From an uncultured Granulosicoccaceae bacterium (GTDB taxonomy: Bacteria > Pseudomonadota > Gammaproteobacteria > CALCKW01), in the NCBI GenBank assembly GCA_937965695.1, contig CALCKW010000028.1:52101-116100 (forward strand): a DNA stretch of 64,000 bases, read 5' to 3'. The notes beneath the pieces were generated by a model that ran no database searches, was not told the origin of the DNA, and saw nothing but the letters and a program-made list of their open reading frames with translations. This document shows, one piece after another, positions 34,871-43,998 of this stretch; position 1 is the first letter of the stretch; each line of letters begins with the position of its first letter. A program made the position numbers and the translations under genes.

Positions 34871-35446
34871 ATGATGCAAAGAAGACAACTATTGCTGGCA
34901 GGCCTCGCCTTAGTGGGCATCATCGGGGGGTGCTCCACGCTTCCAAGTACTACTTACGAGGATCATCGACAATCAATTTTGTCGATGCGCAGCGATACGC
35001 TGACTGAGCTCTATGCGCTAAAAGATAGCGCTCGCGCTGAAGTCGAAGCCGCTCCCGGTTATGCCGTGTTTAATAGCGCTGGGCTTAAGATACTTGTCGT
35101 CGGCGCAGGTGGTGGGCGCGGTGTAGTAGTGGACAACCGCACGGGCGCTCAAACCTTTATGAACATGGCTGAAATTGGCGCTGGCCTCGGTCTGGGTGTC
35201 AAGAATGTCCGCGTTGTTTTTGTGTTTCACAACGATGCCGCGTTACAGGACTTTCTCGTGAACGGTGTGACGATTGGTGCCACCGCGGATGCCGCGGCCA
35301 AGGTTAATGACAAAGGCGCTGCAGGTAGCGGGCAAATTGTGATGAACAACATGTCTATCTACCAAATCACAGATGCTGGATTGGCGCTAGAGTTGATGAT
35401 AACAGGCACCAAATATTGGCCAGATAACAAACTCAATGCTCGATAA
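34871..35446 (+). CDS. SYLF/YSC84 domain lipoprotein
   Basis: This 191-residue protein has a lipoprotein signal (GIIGGC, lipidated C21 predicted) and a YSC84 domain: an AVFNSAGLKILVVGAGGGRGVVVDNRTG glycine-rich strand, EIGAGLGLGVKNVRVVFVFHND, and VNGVTIGATADAAAKVND. Eukaryotic SYLF domains bind phosphoinositides; the bacterial forms are envelope proteins of unknown activity. It lies 180 bases after pspA-like, separated by a terminator, and is followed by another strong one, so it is a single-gene unit. The shared envelope theme with its neighbours is suggestive. Confidence 0.87.
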   Translation: MMQRRQLLLAGLALVGIIGGCSTLPSTTYEDHRQSILSMRSDTLTELYALKDSARAEVEAAPGYAVFNSAGLKILVVGAGGGRGVVVDNRTGAQTFMNMAEIGAGLGLGVKNVRVVFVFHNDAALQDFLVNGVTIGATADAAAKVNDKGAAGSGQIVMNNMSIYQITDAGLALELMITGTKYWPDNKLNAR

Positions 35447-35506
35447 CTATTGAGAATGTCAGGCCTTATATAAAGCCTAAGACGAGCAATTGAACGCCTC
35501 ACAATA

Positions 35507-35535
35507 AACCTGTGCCACTTGCATAGGTTTTTTTT
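35507..35535 (+). terminator. Intrinsic terminator after the SYLF gene
   Basis: AACCTGTG (35507-35514) pairs with CATAGGTT (35522-35529) through one G-U pair and is followed by an unbroken T-run to 35535. It is the clearest plus-strand terminator in the left half of the window. Confidence 0.85.
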
Positions 35536-35615
35536 ATGGGGTATCGATAAAGGGCGTTATAGACGCGACTAGCCGTTTAGGCTTTTGTGTCTAGCGGTGA
35601 TCTGCATGGTGGTGC

Positions 35616-37082
35616 TCAGTCAAAAAGAGCGTTCAGTAGATGTTGGTCCCACAACTCGCCCTGTTTATCGTAGATGGCAAAAGTCGTGGCATAGTCCCAG
35701 ACACACCACCCGTAATTTCTGCTTTCAGCGGCTTTCCTGACATAGCGAAGCCAATCCGATCGAACCTCAGATGAGACCCATTTATCCTCACCGCGGCCAT
35801 CTGTGTTCGCGTTTTTAATTACACCAAACTCGCCTAAAAAAACGGGATAGCCCCATTGCTTTTGCCAGTAATCGACAATATCGAAATCTCTGTCGACGCG
35901 TGTTTTGTCTTCGGTGCTACCCCATATTGTTCCAAATGCAGGTACCTCCTCAATAAACTCTGCGCCTTGGTGGGTGAAGTCAAAGGGGGAGTAATAGTGC
36001 AGCGACAATATGATCTTGTCGTCACGCGGTGGTGTTGCCATACGCAGACCGTCGACGCCACCGTAGGCTCCGGTGGCGAGCACTACCCAGCGCTCAGGGT
36101 TTGACCGACGAATAAGTTTGAGAATTTCTTTATTAATATCATCAGTACGGGCGATGCTCATGCCAGTGCCATCTTCGCCTGCATTGAAGGGTTCGTTGAG
36201 AATTTCGAAAATCAGTTGATCGTTAGGGACATCCTTATAGCGCGCGGAAATTTGAGTCCAAAGAGCGAAAAATCTATCCATATGTCGATCCGGCTGCGCG
36301 TTTAATTCCACGTAGTGATGAACATCCAATATGACTTTAAGCTCGTATTCAAATGCCCAACCCAGAATCGTATCGATCTTTTCAAACAATTTTGGGTCTA
36401 TTAGATAGGGGGCTTTGTTGGCGGCATAGTCAGACCAGCGCACCGGGAGTCGGACACTATCAAAGCCCACTGCAGCAATTGTCGCCAGATCTGACGAATC
36501 GATTTGCAGACCCCAGTAATGGGGTGCAGTGCTGCTTGGAGCTTCTAGCGACCCACCCAAGTTCATGCAGGCGCCTAGTGCGGGGTCAGCGTGTACTTGT
36601 TTTATTTCTCGGCTGCGCAGATCGTCAACGCGAAAACTCTCAATGTTCACGCCACCATTGCCTTGCAGTTTAAAGAACAAGGCTGACGCTGATTGCGTTG
36701 GCCTTAAGGGAATACTCCGGCTTTGGTATTCATTCCATGATCCTGTGTTGTGCAGATCAATAAAACCAACCAATGGGCCTTCGCTATTCTCTTCACGAAC
36801 CTCTAAGGTCATCGCATCGATATAGTCAGCATTCGCACTGGTGCGCGCAAAAGAGACACTTAATTCTGCTTTTTTTGGCAAAGTGAGGTTGTCAAAACGT
36901 AGCCAGGGCTCAGGTTGCTCAACGGCGGCTATCGCGACTCGATTTTTGTCAAAGGCAACGATGTCTTGGCTAGCGCTTGCTTCGCTGGGCGTTAACCACA
37001 GTGTATCTGCCGCATGTGCAAGATTGACCGTCGTCAATAATATTCCAGCTAGCAGACCATTTTTTAACGCTGTGCGGTACAT
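35616..37082 (-). CDS. Secreted glycoside hydrolase family 5 enzyme with N-terminal carbohydrate-binding-like domain
   Basis: This 488-residue protein has a Sec signal peptide (about 1-25, cut near AHA-AD). Residues 26-155 form a strand-rich, CBM6-like region (PWLRFDNLTLPKKAELSVSFART; GFIDLHNTGSWNEYQ). The rest is a GH5 barrel with the acid/base glutamate E297 in EILNEPF and the nucleophile E418 in FLGEFGV. LHYYSPFDFTHQGA and VWDYATTFAIYD help place it among bacterial endoglucanase-like members. It should cut beta-1,4-glucan or a related polymer outside the cell. No other polysaccharide genes adjoin, so it stands alone. Confidence 0.88.
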   Translation of the reverse strand: MYRTALKNGLLAGILLTTVNLAHAADTLWLTPSEASASQDIVAFDKNRVAIAAVEQPEPWLRFDNLTLPKKAELSVSFARTSANADYIDAMTLEVREENSEGPLVGFIDLHNTGSWNEYQSRSIPLRPTQSASALFFKLQGNGGVNIESFRVDDLRSREIKQVHADPALGACMNLGGSLEAPSSTAPHYWGLQIDSSDLATIAAVGFDSVRLPVRWSDYAANKAPYLIDPKLFEKIDTILGWAFEYELKVILDVHHYVELNAQPDRHMDRFFALWTQISARYKDVPNDQLIFEILNEPFNAGEDGTGMSIARTDDINKEILKLIRRSNPERWVVLATGAYGGVDGLRMATPPRDDKIILSLHYYSPFDFTHQGAEFIEEVPAFGTIWGSTEDKTRVDRDFDIVDYWQKQWGYPVFLGEFGVIKNANTDGRGEDKWVSSEVRSDWLRYVRKAAESRNYGWCVWDYATTFAIYDKQGELWDQHLLNALFD

Positions 37083-37113
37083 AATTTAACTTTGCTCGAC
37101 AGATGGAATTCAA

Positions 37114-37141
37114 GGCTGGAAACAGCCCTTTTCTAAGGGCT
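37114..37141 (-). promoter_or_regulatory. Mutually exclusive hairpins in the GH5 leader
   Basis: Two stems share bases upstream of the GH5 start: GGCTG-GAAA-CAGCC (37114-37127) and AGCCCTT-TTCT-AAGGGCT (37124-37141). Only one can form at a time in the minus-strand leader RNA, about 35-60 bases ahead of the ATG. This could be a small attenuator or a stabilising leader. The rest of 37083-37264 is AT-rich with nothing else clear. Confidence 0.4.
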
Positions 37142-37264
37142 AGAAAAATATAGATCGCCGGATTTTTTAATTGATAAAGAGTATATCTGGTCTTGCAGAC
37201 GGTTAACCACTGGGTAGCAGTTATTCGGTAAGATTCATGCCCTTGTCTACAGGTTTAAGTATTC

Positions 37265-37425
37265 GGGAGCTTCAGATTAAGTCCGGTCTGTTATGTCGGC
37301 GCGAAAAATTTGGACACAGCAAGGCGCCACTCGATGGCAAGGGTGGTGCTATTCGCTAGATTTTCAACGTGGCTGGGCCGAATCTAGTGCGTCGACGGGG
37401 CGAGCATGACTTGATCTGAGGTTCC
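37265..37425 (+). repeat. Dispersed MITE-like repeat, copy A
   Basis: This 161-bp element begins GGGAGCTTCAGATTAAG and ends TTGATCTGAGGTTCC, followed directly by CTAG. The ends are inverted repeats of about 16 bases with three mismatches. The inside has an inverted repeat CTAGATT...AATCTAG (37356-37387) around GCTGGGCCG, also visible in copy D. It has no ORF. It occupies part of the 507-base gap between the GH5 and desaturase genes. The remaining 37426-37589 is AT-rich and likely holds the desaturase promoter. Confidence 0.8.
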
Positions 37426-37589
37426 CTAGTCTTAGTCGCGTGAAGGCCTGTTTATATTCCTCTAATGCAGAGTTCGCTGATTTATGGGCGTCTTTGCAAT
37501 AGAAATTCTTTTCTCTATCTCAAATAAAGTTGTGTGAGCATCGAAAAAAGTTGTGGTATTTTCGACCCTACAGAAAATCGGGATGCACG

Positions 37590-38486
37590 ATGAAGCAACA
37601 AGAGTTTGTCAGATCGCTCAGTGCTGAGCAGCGCACTGCATTGACTCAAAAATCTGATGCAATAGGATTTCAACATCTGGCTGTACATTGGGGACTCATA
37701 GCCCTGTTGGCAGTTTGTATATCTTTGAAGCCCGACTATTGGCCTGTATTGATGTTGCCGCAGGGCATCTTGATTGTGTTTTGCTTTACCCTAATGCATG
37801 AAACAACACATCGCACTGCTTTTGCCAACGGAAAAGTAAATGAGATAGTAGGGCGTGTTTGTGGGTTGATGATCGTGATACCCAATGAATGGTTTAGGTG
37901 TTTCCATTTTGACCATCACCGCTACACACAAGATCCAGAAAACGACCCAGAGCTAAGTGCTGCGAAGCCGAGCTCGATTTGGCAATACGTGAAACATATT
38001 TCTGGCTTGCCGGTTTGGTTCAGCCAATTTAGGACACTTATTAGCAACGCCCGTGGCTTTTGCAAGGACCGGTATGTGCCTGACGCAAAGCTACCTCGGA
38101 TACGTGCTGAGGCACGAGGTATGTGTTTGTTCTACTTGTTTTTGTTTGTTGCTTCACTGGCTCTAAAATCAGATGTGTTGCTTTATATCTGGATATTCCC
38201 AGCACTGCTGGGCCAACCTTTTTTACGGTTTTACTTGTTGGCCGAGCACGGACGCTGTGCTTTTGTTTCGAATATATATGACAATACGCGTACTACAATT
38301 AGCCATGCTTTGGTGCGCCGTCTAGCATGGCAAATGCCTTTTCACACTGAGCATCATGCTTATCCAGCGGTGCCCTTTCATCGACTTGCGGATTTACATG
38401 AGCTGATGAAAAAAAACATCAATCATTTTGACAAGGGCTATATCAGCTTCAACACAAAATACGTGCAACAGCTATTGCAAAAATAA
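37590..38486 (+). CDS. Membrane fatty acid desaturase family protein
   Basis: This 298-residue integral membrane protein is a non-haem diiron desaturase/hydroxylase. The three histidine boxes are complete: H70-ETT-H74, H106-FD-H109-H110 and H252-TE-H255-H256. Hydrophobic helices lie before, between and after them (HWGLIALLAVCISL; GILIVFCFTLM; FYLFLFVASLAL). ATG 37590 follows GGGATGC; the open frame to 37530 adds an atypical leader. The short size and last box (HTEHHAYPAVPF) resemble beta-carotene- and sphingolipid-type or DesC-like desaturases, so the lipid substrate is open. The neighbouring 2OG oxygenase converges on it. Confidence 0.87.
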   Translation: MKQQEFVRSLSAEQRTALTQKSDAIGFQHLAVHWGLIALLAVCISLKPDYWPVLMLPQGILIVFCFTLMHETTHRTAFANGKVNEIVGRVCGLMIVIPNEWFRCFHFDHHRYTQDPENDPELSAAKPSSIWQYVKHISGLPVWFSQFRTLISNARGFCKDRYVPDAKLPRIRAEARGMCLFYLFLFVASLALKSDVLLYIWIFPALLGQPFLRFYLLAEHGRCAFVSNIYDNTRTTISHALVRRLAWQMPFHTEHHAYPAVPFHRLADLHELMKKNINHFDKGYISFNTKYVQQLLQK

Positions 38487-38509
38487 GTAGACAGCATTGT
38501 GGTGGCCAA

Positions 38510-39352
38510 CTATCGATTTTTAGCCAATTCCGCCAGTCGCTCTTGTAGATAGGAACCTGCCGAGTATTTGTCCGACAACACCACGTCTGGCCTAGGATGA
38601 AGAAACAGCGGAAGGCTGATGCGTGCTTTACGACTATCTTGGCCTTCTGGATTTATCACTCGATGCGTTGTAGATGGAAAGTACCCGTCAGAGGCCTCTT
38701 GCAACATATCGCCGATGTTGATGATTAAATTGCCAAAATCACACGGCACGTCAATCCAACTGCCGTCTTTGGCTTTGACTTGCAAGCCCGGCTCATTTGC
38801 CGCCGGTAAAACGGTCAATAAATTAATGTCTTCATGGGCACCCGCGCGAATTGCACCGACCTCAGCACCGTCATCTATCGGAGGGTAGTGGAGTATACGC
38901 AGCAGAGACTGCTCACTGCCTCGTATCATATTTCCCAGCGGTTCTCGAAAGTTTTTGGCAACATCACTAGGCGTCTGTTTTTCAACCCATCCCAGTAATG
39001 TGGATGCGAACTCAACGGTGTCTTCGTAGTAGGCGTTAATCTCCTCGTAGAGTGCATCGGGGCAGCGACCCCAAGGGTAGTAGTGATAATACTCTTTGAT
39101 GTCGCGTTTGTTGTGGCCTTTGGCCGTCTCTGCCTGCGCTTGAGGAAAGAAGCCGTCGTACTTGTCCGAGAATAGAAAGTCAGCCTTTTGCTCACTATTA
39201 AAAAAGCCTGCCCAATTCTTGTAGATAGATGCAACACGATCCTGAGCAATAGGGTGGTTGCGCAGCACACCAAAACCGGTATCCCGCAGGGATTGTACAA
39301 AACGCTCTTCGGCGTCGGGAGCTGAATAGTCAACCGCTGTTAGTTCAACCAT
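38510..39352 (-). CDS. Isopenicillin-N-synthase-like 2-oxoglutarate/Fe(II) oxygenase
   Basis: This 280-residue member of the non-haem iron oxygenases has the DIOX_N segment at its start (GFGVLRNHPI) and the double-stranded beta-helix after it. The 2-His-1-Asp iron triad is H173-x-D175 (AHEDINLLTVL) and H230 (STTHRVINPEG). The 2OG-anchoring RxS is at KARISLPLFL. ATG 39352 is preceded by GGAGAAACTC. YEEYxxYYPWG-like and FNSEQKADFLF elements match the broad bacterial IPNS-like group. Beta-lactam synthesis is not implied. Reaction and substrate are unknown; it is a single-gene unit converging on the desaturase. Confidence 0.87.
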   Translation of the reverse strand: MVELTAVDYSAPDAEERFVQSLRDTGFGVLRNHPIAQDRVASIYKNWAGFFNSEQKADFLFSDKYDGFFPQAQAETAKGHNKRDIKEYYHYYPWGRCPDALYEEINAYYEDTVEFASTLLGWVEKQTPSDVAKNFREPLGNMIRGSEQSLLRILHYPPIDDGAEVGAIRAGAHEDINLLTVLPAANEPGLQVKAKDGSWIDVPCDFGNLIINIGDMLQEASDGYFPSTTHRVINPEGQDSRKARISLPLFLHPRPDVVLSDKYSAGSYLQERLAELAKNR

Positions 39353-39508
39353 GAGTTTCTCCACACATCGTTAGTATTTTCCTAATCATAGCTTTTCCGC
39401 GCGTATCTGTCGCCTGTGGCCGGAGTAGTGAAGTCCAACGCTTCTGGCCGTAAATAGCTCAGGGCTTGGCAATTTGTGGCTTCATTGCCCAGTAATTTTA
39501 GTGATGCT

Positions 39509-41431
39509 TTACAGCATTTCTAACTTATTGAGTCGTGCCGTTATCTGCTCGAAAGGCATGTCTGCTAAGCGTGCAAACAGTACGTGTTTTGATAGCTTCG
39601 CTCGGCTGATAGCTGGGCTACTGACACCGACTAGAAATCTAGCAATTGCTCGATCATCCTCAAGAACTTGGGGATGCTCGTTCCTTAGCGCGAGAATTTT
39701 TGACAACAACTGATCGTCGATTTTTGCAGTGGGCGCGTCGACAAGGCTTTGGCTGCCTTGTTCACAAAAACTGCATTGACCACAAGGCTGTTCCAGCTGT
39801 TCACCGAAATGGGCGCTTAATATCGATGCTTGGCAGGCGTTGGCCGTGACCAGTGCTTCCACTTGATCCATGCGAGCAATATCCCCTTGTTCTCGTGTCT
39901 CTACTTGATGCCAAAGTGCTTGTTGCAACTCGGTCAAATTTGCAGGGTGTTTGAGAATTCGATAGGGCACTTTTACCCCTTTTGATTGCAGTTCTACAAA
40001 GCCACGTTCAGCCAAATGATTGAGTGCTTGGCTGATACGGAACTGCTCACTACCGGTCTTGGTGATGGCTGCCTCCATGTCCAATGAGAACCATATCTTG
40101 GCCTTTCTGGAGCAGCTTAAAATTTGGCGCAGAAAGATCAACTTTTCGCCGTCAAAGTGGCTCAACATCTCCTGGCTACTGCACAGAGGCTTAAAGCTGT
40201 GTTCACTGTAAATCGGTGTGCCAGCCTTGAGGTATCCTTCCAGCTCCAGGTACACCAACAGCGTACGCAGCACCAGAGTGCGGATATCAAATCGTGTAGA
40301 GAGCTCATAGTTACCCACTTCAAAACTTTCTTCTTGGTCAAATACAAACTGCAAAAGCTTCTCAATCGAATGTGGCGAGGGGGTATCACCGTAACTGAAG
40401 TTATCCAAAACACGCCGATCTGCTGGCAGATAGAACATTTCGCAAAGACTGGCGCTGCCGTCTCGCCCAGCGCGACCCACTTCTTGCGCGTAGTTTTCTA
40501 AACTCTTGGCGGGGTTATAGTGGTAGACATAGCGGATATCCGATTTATCTATACCCATGCCAAAGGCAATGGTCGCTACCACTACCCGAGTTGGATCCGC
40601 CATAAACCACTCTTGAATGGCTTCACGGGCGTCATCTTTAAGGCCCGCGTGGTAGGCGCGAGCTTTTAAGTTGTTGTCGTTTAACCACTGGGCGACTTCT
40701 TCGGCGGTTCGTTGTAAGGTGACGTAAATAATCCCAGCGCCTGGAGGTCGGCTTTGCAAACCATCGAGCAGTCGTTTTTTACGTTCACTGTCGCTACTGA
40801 CAGGGCTTAGTCGTAGCGCTAGATTGGCCCGATAAAAGGGTGTACGCACGACATGCTCCTGAGCGACATCCAGATGCCGGCTGATATCCTCGACAACTTC
40901 AGGGGTTGCGGTGGCGGTCAAGGCCAGTACTCGCTCGGCGCCGAAGTACTTGGCGTGCTCTGCTAACTTTAGATAGTCGGGTCGGAAGTTGTGCCCCCAC
41001 TGAGAGATACAGTGTGCTTCGTCTATCGCCATCAGGCTGATATTTAGATCAGTAGCCAATAACTTAAAACGCTCGTTGTTAAAGCGTTCTGGTGCAACAT
41101 AAAGTAGCTTGAGGTCGCCGCTTCGAGCGCGGTCACACACGGTGCGATACTCATCAAAACTCAATGACGAATCTAGACGTGCAGCGCCGATACCCAGAGC
41201 CAGCAAGGCGTCTATCTGGTCTTTCATCAATGCCAAAAGAGGCGATACCACCAGCGTGATGCCCGGCAACATGACCGCTGGCGCTTGATAGCACAGTGAT
41301 TTTCCGCCACCTGTTGGAAAAATAGCCACCGAGTTGTGGCCGTCCAGCAGTTGTTGCATGATTTGGGATTGTCCGGGCCGAAGCGTGTCAAAGCCAAAGC
41401 ACTTTTTAACGGTTTCCTGCAAGCTTGCCAT
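39509..41431 (-). CDS. recQ: RecQ family ATP-dependent DNA helicase
   Basis: This 640-residue 3'-5' helicase acts in recombination and replication-fork repair. Walker A is PTGGGKS (K44), the DEAH box is in IDEAHCISQWGHNFRPDY, and motif VI is QEVGRAGRDG. The C-terminal part has a zinc-type cysteine group (CGQCSFC, about residue 556) and a winged-helix-like stretch, but the layout differs from E. coli RecQ, where the cysteine cluster directly follows the helicase core. This points to a divergent RecQ subgroup. No HRDC domain is evident at the C terminus. Confidence 0.92.
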   Translation of the reverse strand: MASLQETVKKCFGFDTLRPGQSQIMQQLLDGHNSVAIFPTGGGKSLCYQAPAVMLPGITLVVSPLLALMKDQIDALLALGIGAARLDSSLSFDEYRTVCDRARSGDLKLLYVAPERFNNERFKLLATDLNISLMAIDEAHCISQWGHNFRPDYLKLAEHAKYFGAERVLALTATATPEVVEDISRHLDVAQEHVVRTPFYRANLALRLSPVSSDSERKKRLLDGLQSRPPGAGIIYVTLQRTAEEVAQWLNDNNLKARAYHAGLKDDAREAIQEWFMADPTRVVVATIAFGMGIDKSDIRYVYHYNPAKSLENYAQEVGRAGRDGSASLCEMFYLPADRRVLDNFSYGDTPSPHSIEKLLQFVFDQEESFEVGNYELSTRFDIRTLVLRTLLVYLELEGYLKAGTPIYSEHSFKPLCSSQEMLSHFDGEKLIFLRQILSCSRKAKIWFSLDMEAAITKTGSEQFRISQALNHLAERGFVELQSKGVKVPYRILKHPANLTELQQALWHQVETREQGDIARMDQVEALVTANACQASILSAHFGEQLEQPCGQCSFCEQGSQSLVDAPTAKIDDQLLSKILALRNEHPQVLEDDRAIARFLVGVSSPAISRAKLSKHVLFARLADMPFEQITARLNKLEML

Positions 41432-41754
41432 AAGCGGAGTTCCTTAAATTATCCTTATGATCTGTGTTTTAACCGCGCTATACAATGCCATTGATCTTCG
41501 GAGTGCCGTGCATACCTTGAGCACTGAGCAAAAGGAGTCGAAAGCTTTTCACCAGAGGGGGTTATTGCTTCGAAAACACGGCTTTTAGACAGGTAATTTA
41601 AACTATTGGCTGTAAAATTCTGATCACGGGACGGCGCGTGGCTGTCACTCAATAGTGACGGCGCCGTGGAAGGTTCATCAACCAAACCAGAGAGCCCGCG
41701 TATTTTATTCTCAAAACATCGTACAATCAGTGATTTCTAGGCTGAGGAATGAAT
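41432..41754 (+). other. 323-base intergenic region between divergent recQ and FAH genes
   Basis: No supported gene is present. A minus-strand open frame of 76 codons (41455-41685) has no ribosome binding site or family features. The region should contain the recQ and FAH promoters. TGAGG at 41743-41747 is the ribosome site for the FAH gene. Confidence 0.4.
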
Positions 41755-42369
41755 ATGCAAACCGTGCGTTTGGCAAAGCAAGAGATAGCGCCGTCTAAGG
41801 TCGTCTGTATTGGCCGCAACTACGCTGCGCATGTTGCTGAGCTGGGTAATACTATCCCCGATGAAATGGTCGTTTTTGTTAAACCAAATTCATCAATCGG
41901 TAGCGAGCTCATGTCGAACTTTGACAGTGAAACCATTCACTTTGAAGCAGAAATCTGCTTTCTGGTGCAAAATGGTCGTTTCACGGCAGTGGGCGTAGGG
42001 CTAGACTTGACTCGGCGCGAGACGCAAAACCGATTGAAGAAAAAAGGACTGCCGTGGGAGCGCTGCAAGGCTTTTAACGGATCAGCTGTGTTTAGCGACT
42101 TTGTGCCTTTTTCGGGTGACGTAACATCTTTGCACCTCGCTCTGGATATTAACGGTGAAGCCGCACAACGAGGGGGTGTTCCGTTAATGTTATTCCCGCC
42201 TGACTACATCGTGAAAGATCTAGCGACGTTTATGGCACTTGAAGACGGGGACGTGGTGATGACGGGTACGCCTGAAGGGGTTGGCCCAGTTGGTGCCGGT
42301 GCTCTATTTGAAGCGCAGCTGTTCAGTGGCGATCAGCTACTGGTGAGCGAAAGCTGGACCGCTGCTTAA
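41755..42369 (+). CDS. Fumarylacetoacetate hydrolase family protein
   Basis: This 204-residue FAH-fold protein uses Mg2+ to cleave or decarboxylate beta-diketo acids; its YcgM-like size fits acylpyruvate hydrolases. CIGRNYAAHVAELGN is the signature start, followed by FVKPNSSIG, HFEAEICFLV (metal-binding glutamates), and EDGDVVMTGTPEGVGPV near the end. ATG 41755 has TGAGG seven bases away; ATG 41749 is too close to that site. It is followed by a cupin gene at 176 bases. Whether it belongs to aromatic degradation or oxaloacetate repair is unknown. Confidence 0.87.
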   Translation: MQTVRLAKQEIAPSKVVCIGRNYAAHVAELGNTIPDEMVVFVKPNSSIGSELMSNFDSETIHFEAEICFLVQNGRFTAVGVGLDLTRRETQNRLKKKGLPWERCKAFNGSAVFSDFVPFSGDVTSLHLALDINGEAAQRGGVPLMLFPPDYIVKDLATFMALEDGDVVMTGTPEGVGPVGAGALFEAQLFSGDQLLVSESWTAA

Positions 42370-42545
42370 GGGCGTTTGACTCACCGGTTATTTTGTCCGT
42401 GTTTAACGGAGCCAGTGTGACGCAATGGCTTAATAATTTAAAGCAACGCTGAATGTTATAATACAGGCACGGTTGATAGACGCCTCAGTGAAAAAATACT
42501 GTTGACAGTCTGTGACGTTTCACTACCTAAAAAAAGGGATTTGAT

Positions 42546-42893
42546 ATGCAAGGCGTAGACATCAATGAATTGCTATCAGCAAATGCAGAGGGTAGCTTTT
42601 TAGACCTGTGTGACTTTAACCAACACAGTTTTGGCAGTTGTCGAATTACGGGTGTAAGCCCCGTCTGGGAAATGCATCCCGACACCGATGAATTTTTTCA
42701 TATCCTAGAAGGTGAGATGAATATTTGCCTTTTACTGGATACGGGAAAAGAAGACGTAACCGTCTCTGCTGGGAGCGTCTTTGTGGTCCCACGCGGTGTC
42801 TGGCACAAGCCTGGCGCGCCTGATGGTGCGTCATTTGTGTATTTCACGCCAGGGCAAAGCTTGCATTCCGATGCAGAAGATCCGCGCGTCTAA
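42546..42893 (+). CDS. Cupin domain protein
   Basis: This 115-residue single-domain cupin has motif 1 as MHPDTDEFFHILEGEM (metal ligands H44, E49 and, further on, H52), a conventional GSVFVVPRGVWHKP motif 2 and a short C-terminal strand. An AAAAAGGGA site precedes the ATG at 42546. It might bind a small ligand or metal, or act as an isomerase or dioxygenase of unknown substrate. It shares direction with the FAH gene, but each may have its own promoter. Confidence 0.85.
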   Translation: MQGVDINELLSANAEGSFLDLCDFNQHSFGSCRITGVSPVWEMHPDTDEFFHILEGEMNICLLLDTGKEDVTVSAGSVFVVPRGVWHKPGAPDGASFVYFTPGQSLHSDAEDPRV

Positions 42894-42896
42894 CGT

Positions 42897-42932
42897 CAAA
42901 AAAACCGCCGCGGCAATTGAGCACACGGCGGT
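42897..42932 (-). terminator. Bidirectional intrinsic terminator, stronger on the minus strand
   Basis: ACCGCCG (42904-42910) and CGGCGGT (42926-42932) form a 7-bp GC-rich stem. On the minus strand the stem runs into a seven-base T-run (A-run at 42897-42903 on plus), terminating the TAXI gene. On the plus strand it lies 11 bases after the cupin stop and can serve that gene too. Confidence 0.85.
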
Positions 42933-42951
42933 CATTTGATCTTGGTTTTTC

Positions 42952-43791
42952 TTACTCGTCAAACAATCGACCGCGGTTGACGGTTAATACGTCAACCACG
43001 TCGTCTAGCATGTCGTCATCTGCTGAGCTACTGGCAACCACGACAGCGTCCATGCAGATGGTATTGAGTTCAGTATCGAAGATCATTCCTTTGGCCACGT
43101 CGGGCTCCTCAAAGCTGTAAATAGGGCGGCCTAGCTCTGGGTGTTTGTCGTTTAAATCCCAGTCCTTGATATCAACCAGTTCTAAGTCGTCGTTCTCTAG
43201 TACGGTCTTGAGGTAACGCTGCTCGAGGTTGGTGGGGTTGCTCACCCATAAAAAGGCATTGACTTCACCATCTGGGTTGTTAGCAATTTGATTGAGCAGT
43301 TGAAGGCCACCTTGATAAAACGTTGTGCCACTTGCAAAGTCTGATTCTAACTCTTGCATAAATGACCATGTCACTGCCGACCCAGAACCTTTTTTCTGTA
43401 CAGCTACATTGGCTTTCTTACTTTGCAGGTCACCTTCATCATCGATCGGGCCTTTGGTATTCACAGCCACATAGACGCATTCGCTGTAGAGGTTGCCCAA
43501 TACTTTCAGCGAGCTAGATTTTTCTGGGTTTCGGTTCATCCACCAAGCAAGCGCATCTAACTGCGCAAAACCAAGCGCCGCCTCACCATCGGCGACGCGA
43601 TTGATGTTCTCGATGGAGCCTTTACTTTTAACAGCGCTGGCGGCGTAATCGTACTCCACCAGAATATTGGCCAATTTATCGCCCGTGGCGAAATACGAAC
43701 CACCACGACCACCCGTGCTGATGACCACATCTTCGGCCAGCGCGGGCAGTGTTAGGGCGGCTATGGATAGTGCAGTGATCAGCTTTTTCAT
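42952..43791 (-). CDS. TAXI-family TRAP transporter solute-binding protein
   Basis: This 279-residue protein has a cleavable signal peptide (1-19, ALA cut) and a TAXI-type binding fold: VVISTGGRGGSYFATGDKLANIL, SKGSIENINRVADGEAALGFAQ and a GTTFYQGGLQLLNQIANNPDG segment. Family proteins deliver glutamate or other small acids to fused DctQM permeases. No permease is adjacent, so it is an orphan in this window. It ends at a strong terminator and has 207 bases upstream before bkdR, so it is a one-gene unit. Its ligand is unknown. Confidence 0.85.
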   Translation of the reverse strand: MKKLITALSIAALTLPALAEDVVISTGGRGGSYFATGDKLANILVEYDYAASAVKSKGSIENINRVADGEAALGFAQLDALAWWMNRNPEKSSSLKVLGNLYSECVYVAVNTKGPIDDEGDLQSKKANVAVQKKGSGSAVTWSFMQELESDFASGTTFYQGGLQLLNQIANNPDGEVNAFLWVSNPTNLEQRYLKTVLENDDLELVDIKDWDLNDKHPELGRPIYSFEEPDVAKGMIFDTELNTICMDAVVVASSSADDDMLDDVVDVLTVNRGRLFDE

Positions 43792-43998
43792 TTGAACAGT
43801 ACCTGGTGGGCTTTCAGAATTTATAGATGAAATACATGGGGGCGAGATCCCTGTTTTTCAAGGTCAAATTTTCCTGTGGAAAGCTCTGTCAGTTTTAGGT
43901 CGCTTAGCCTTGTGTACGGCATGCCCGCTCAGAAAGCCTAACAACCCATTGCTGAGAGCATATGTCGGAAGCCGTAGCTAGGACATAAATTTGAGGGA

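Noticed and set aside
41455..41685. 76-codon minus-strand open frame between recQ and the FAH gene
   Set aside because: It has no ribosome site, family motif or hydrophobic pattern, and it occupies a divergent promoter region.
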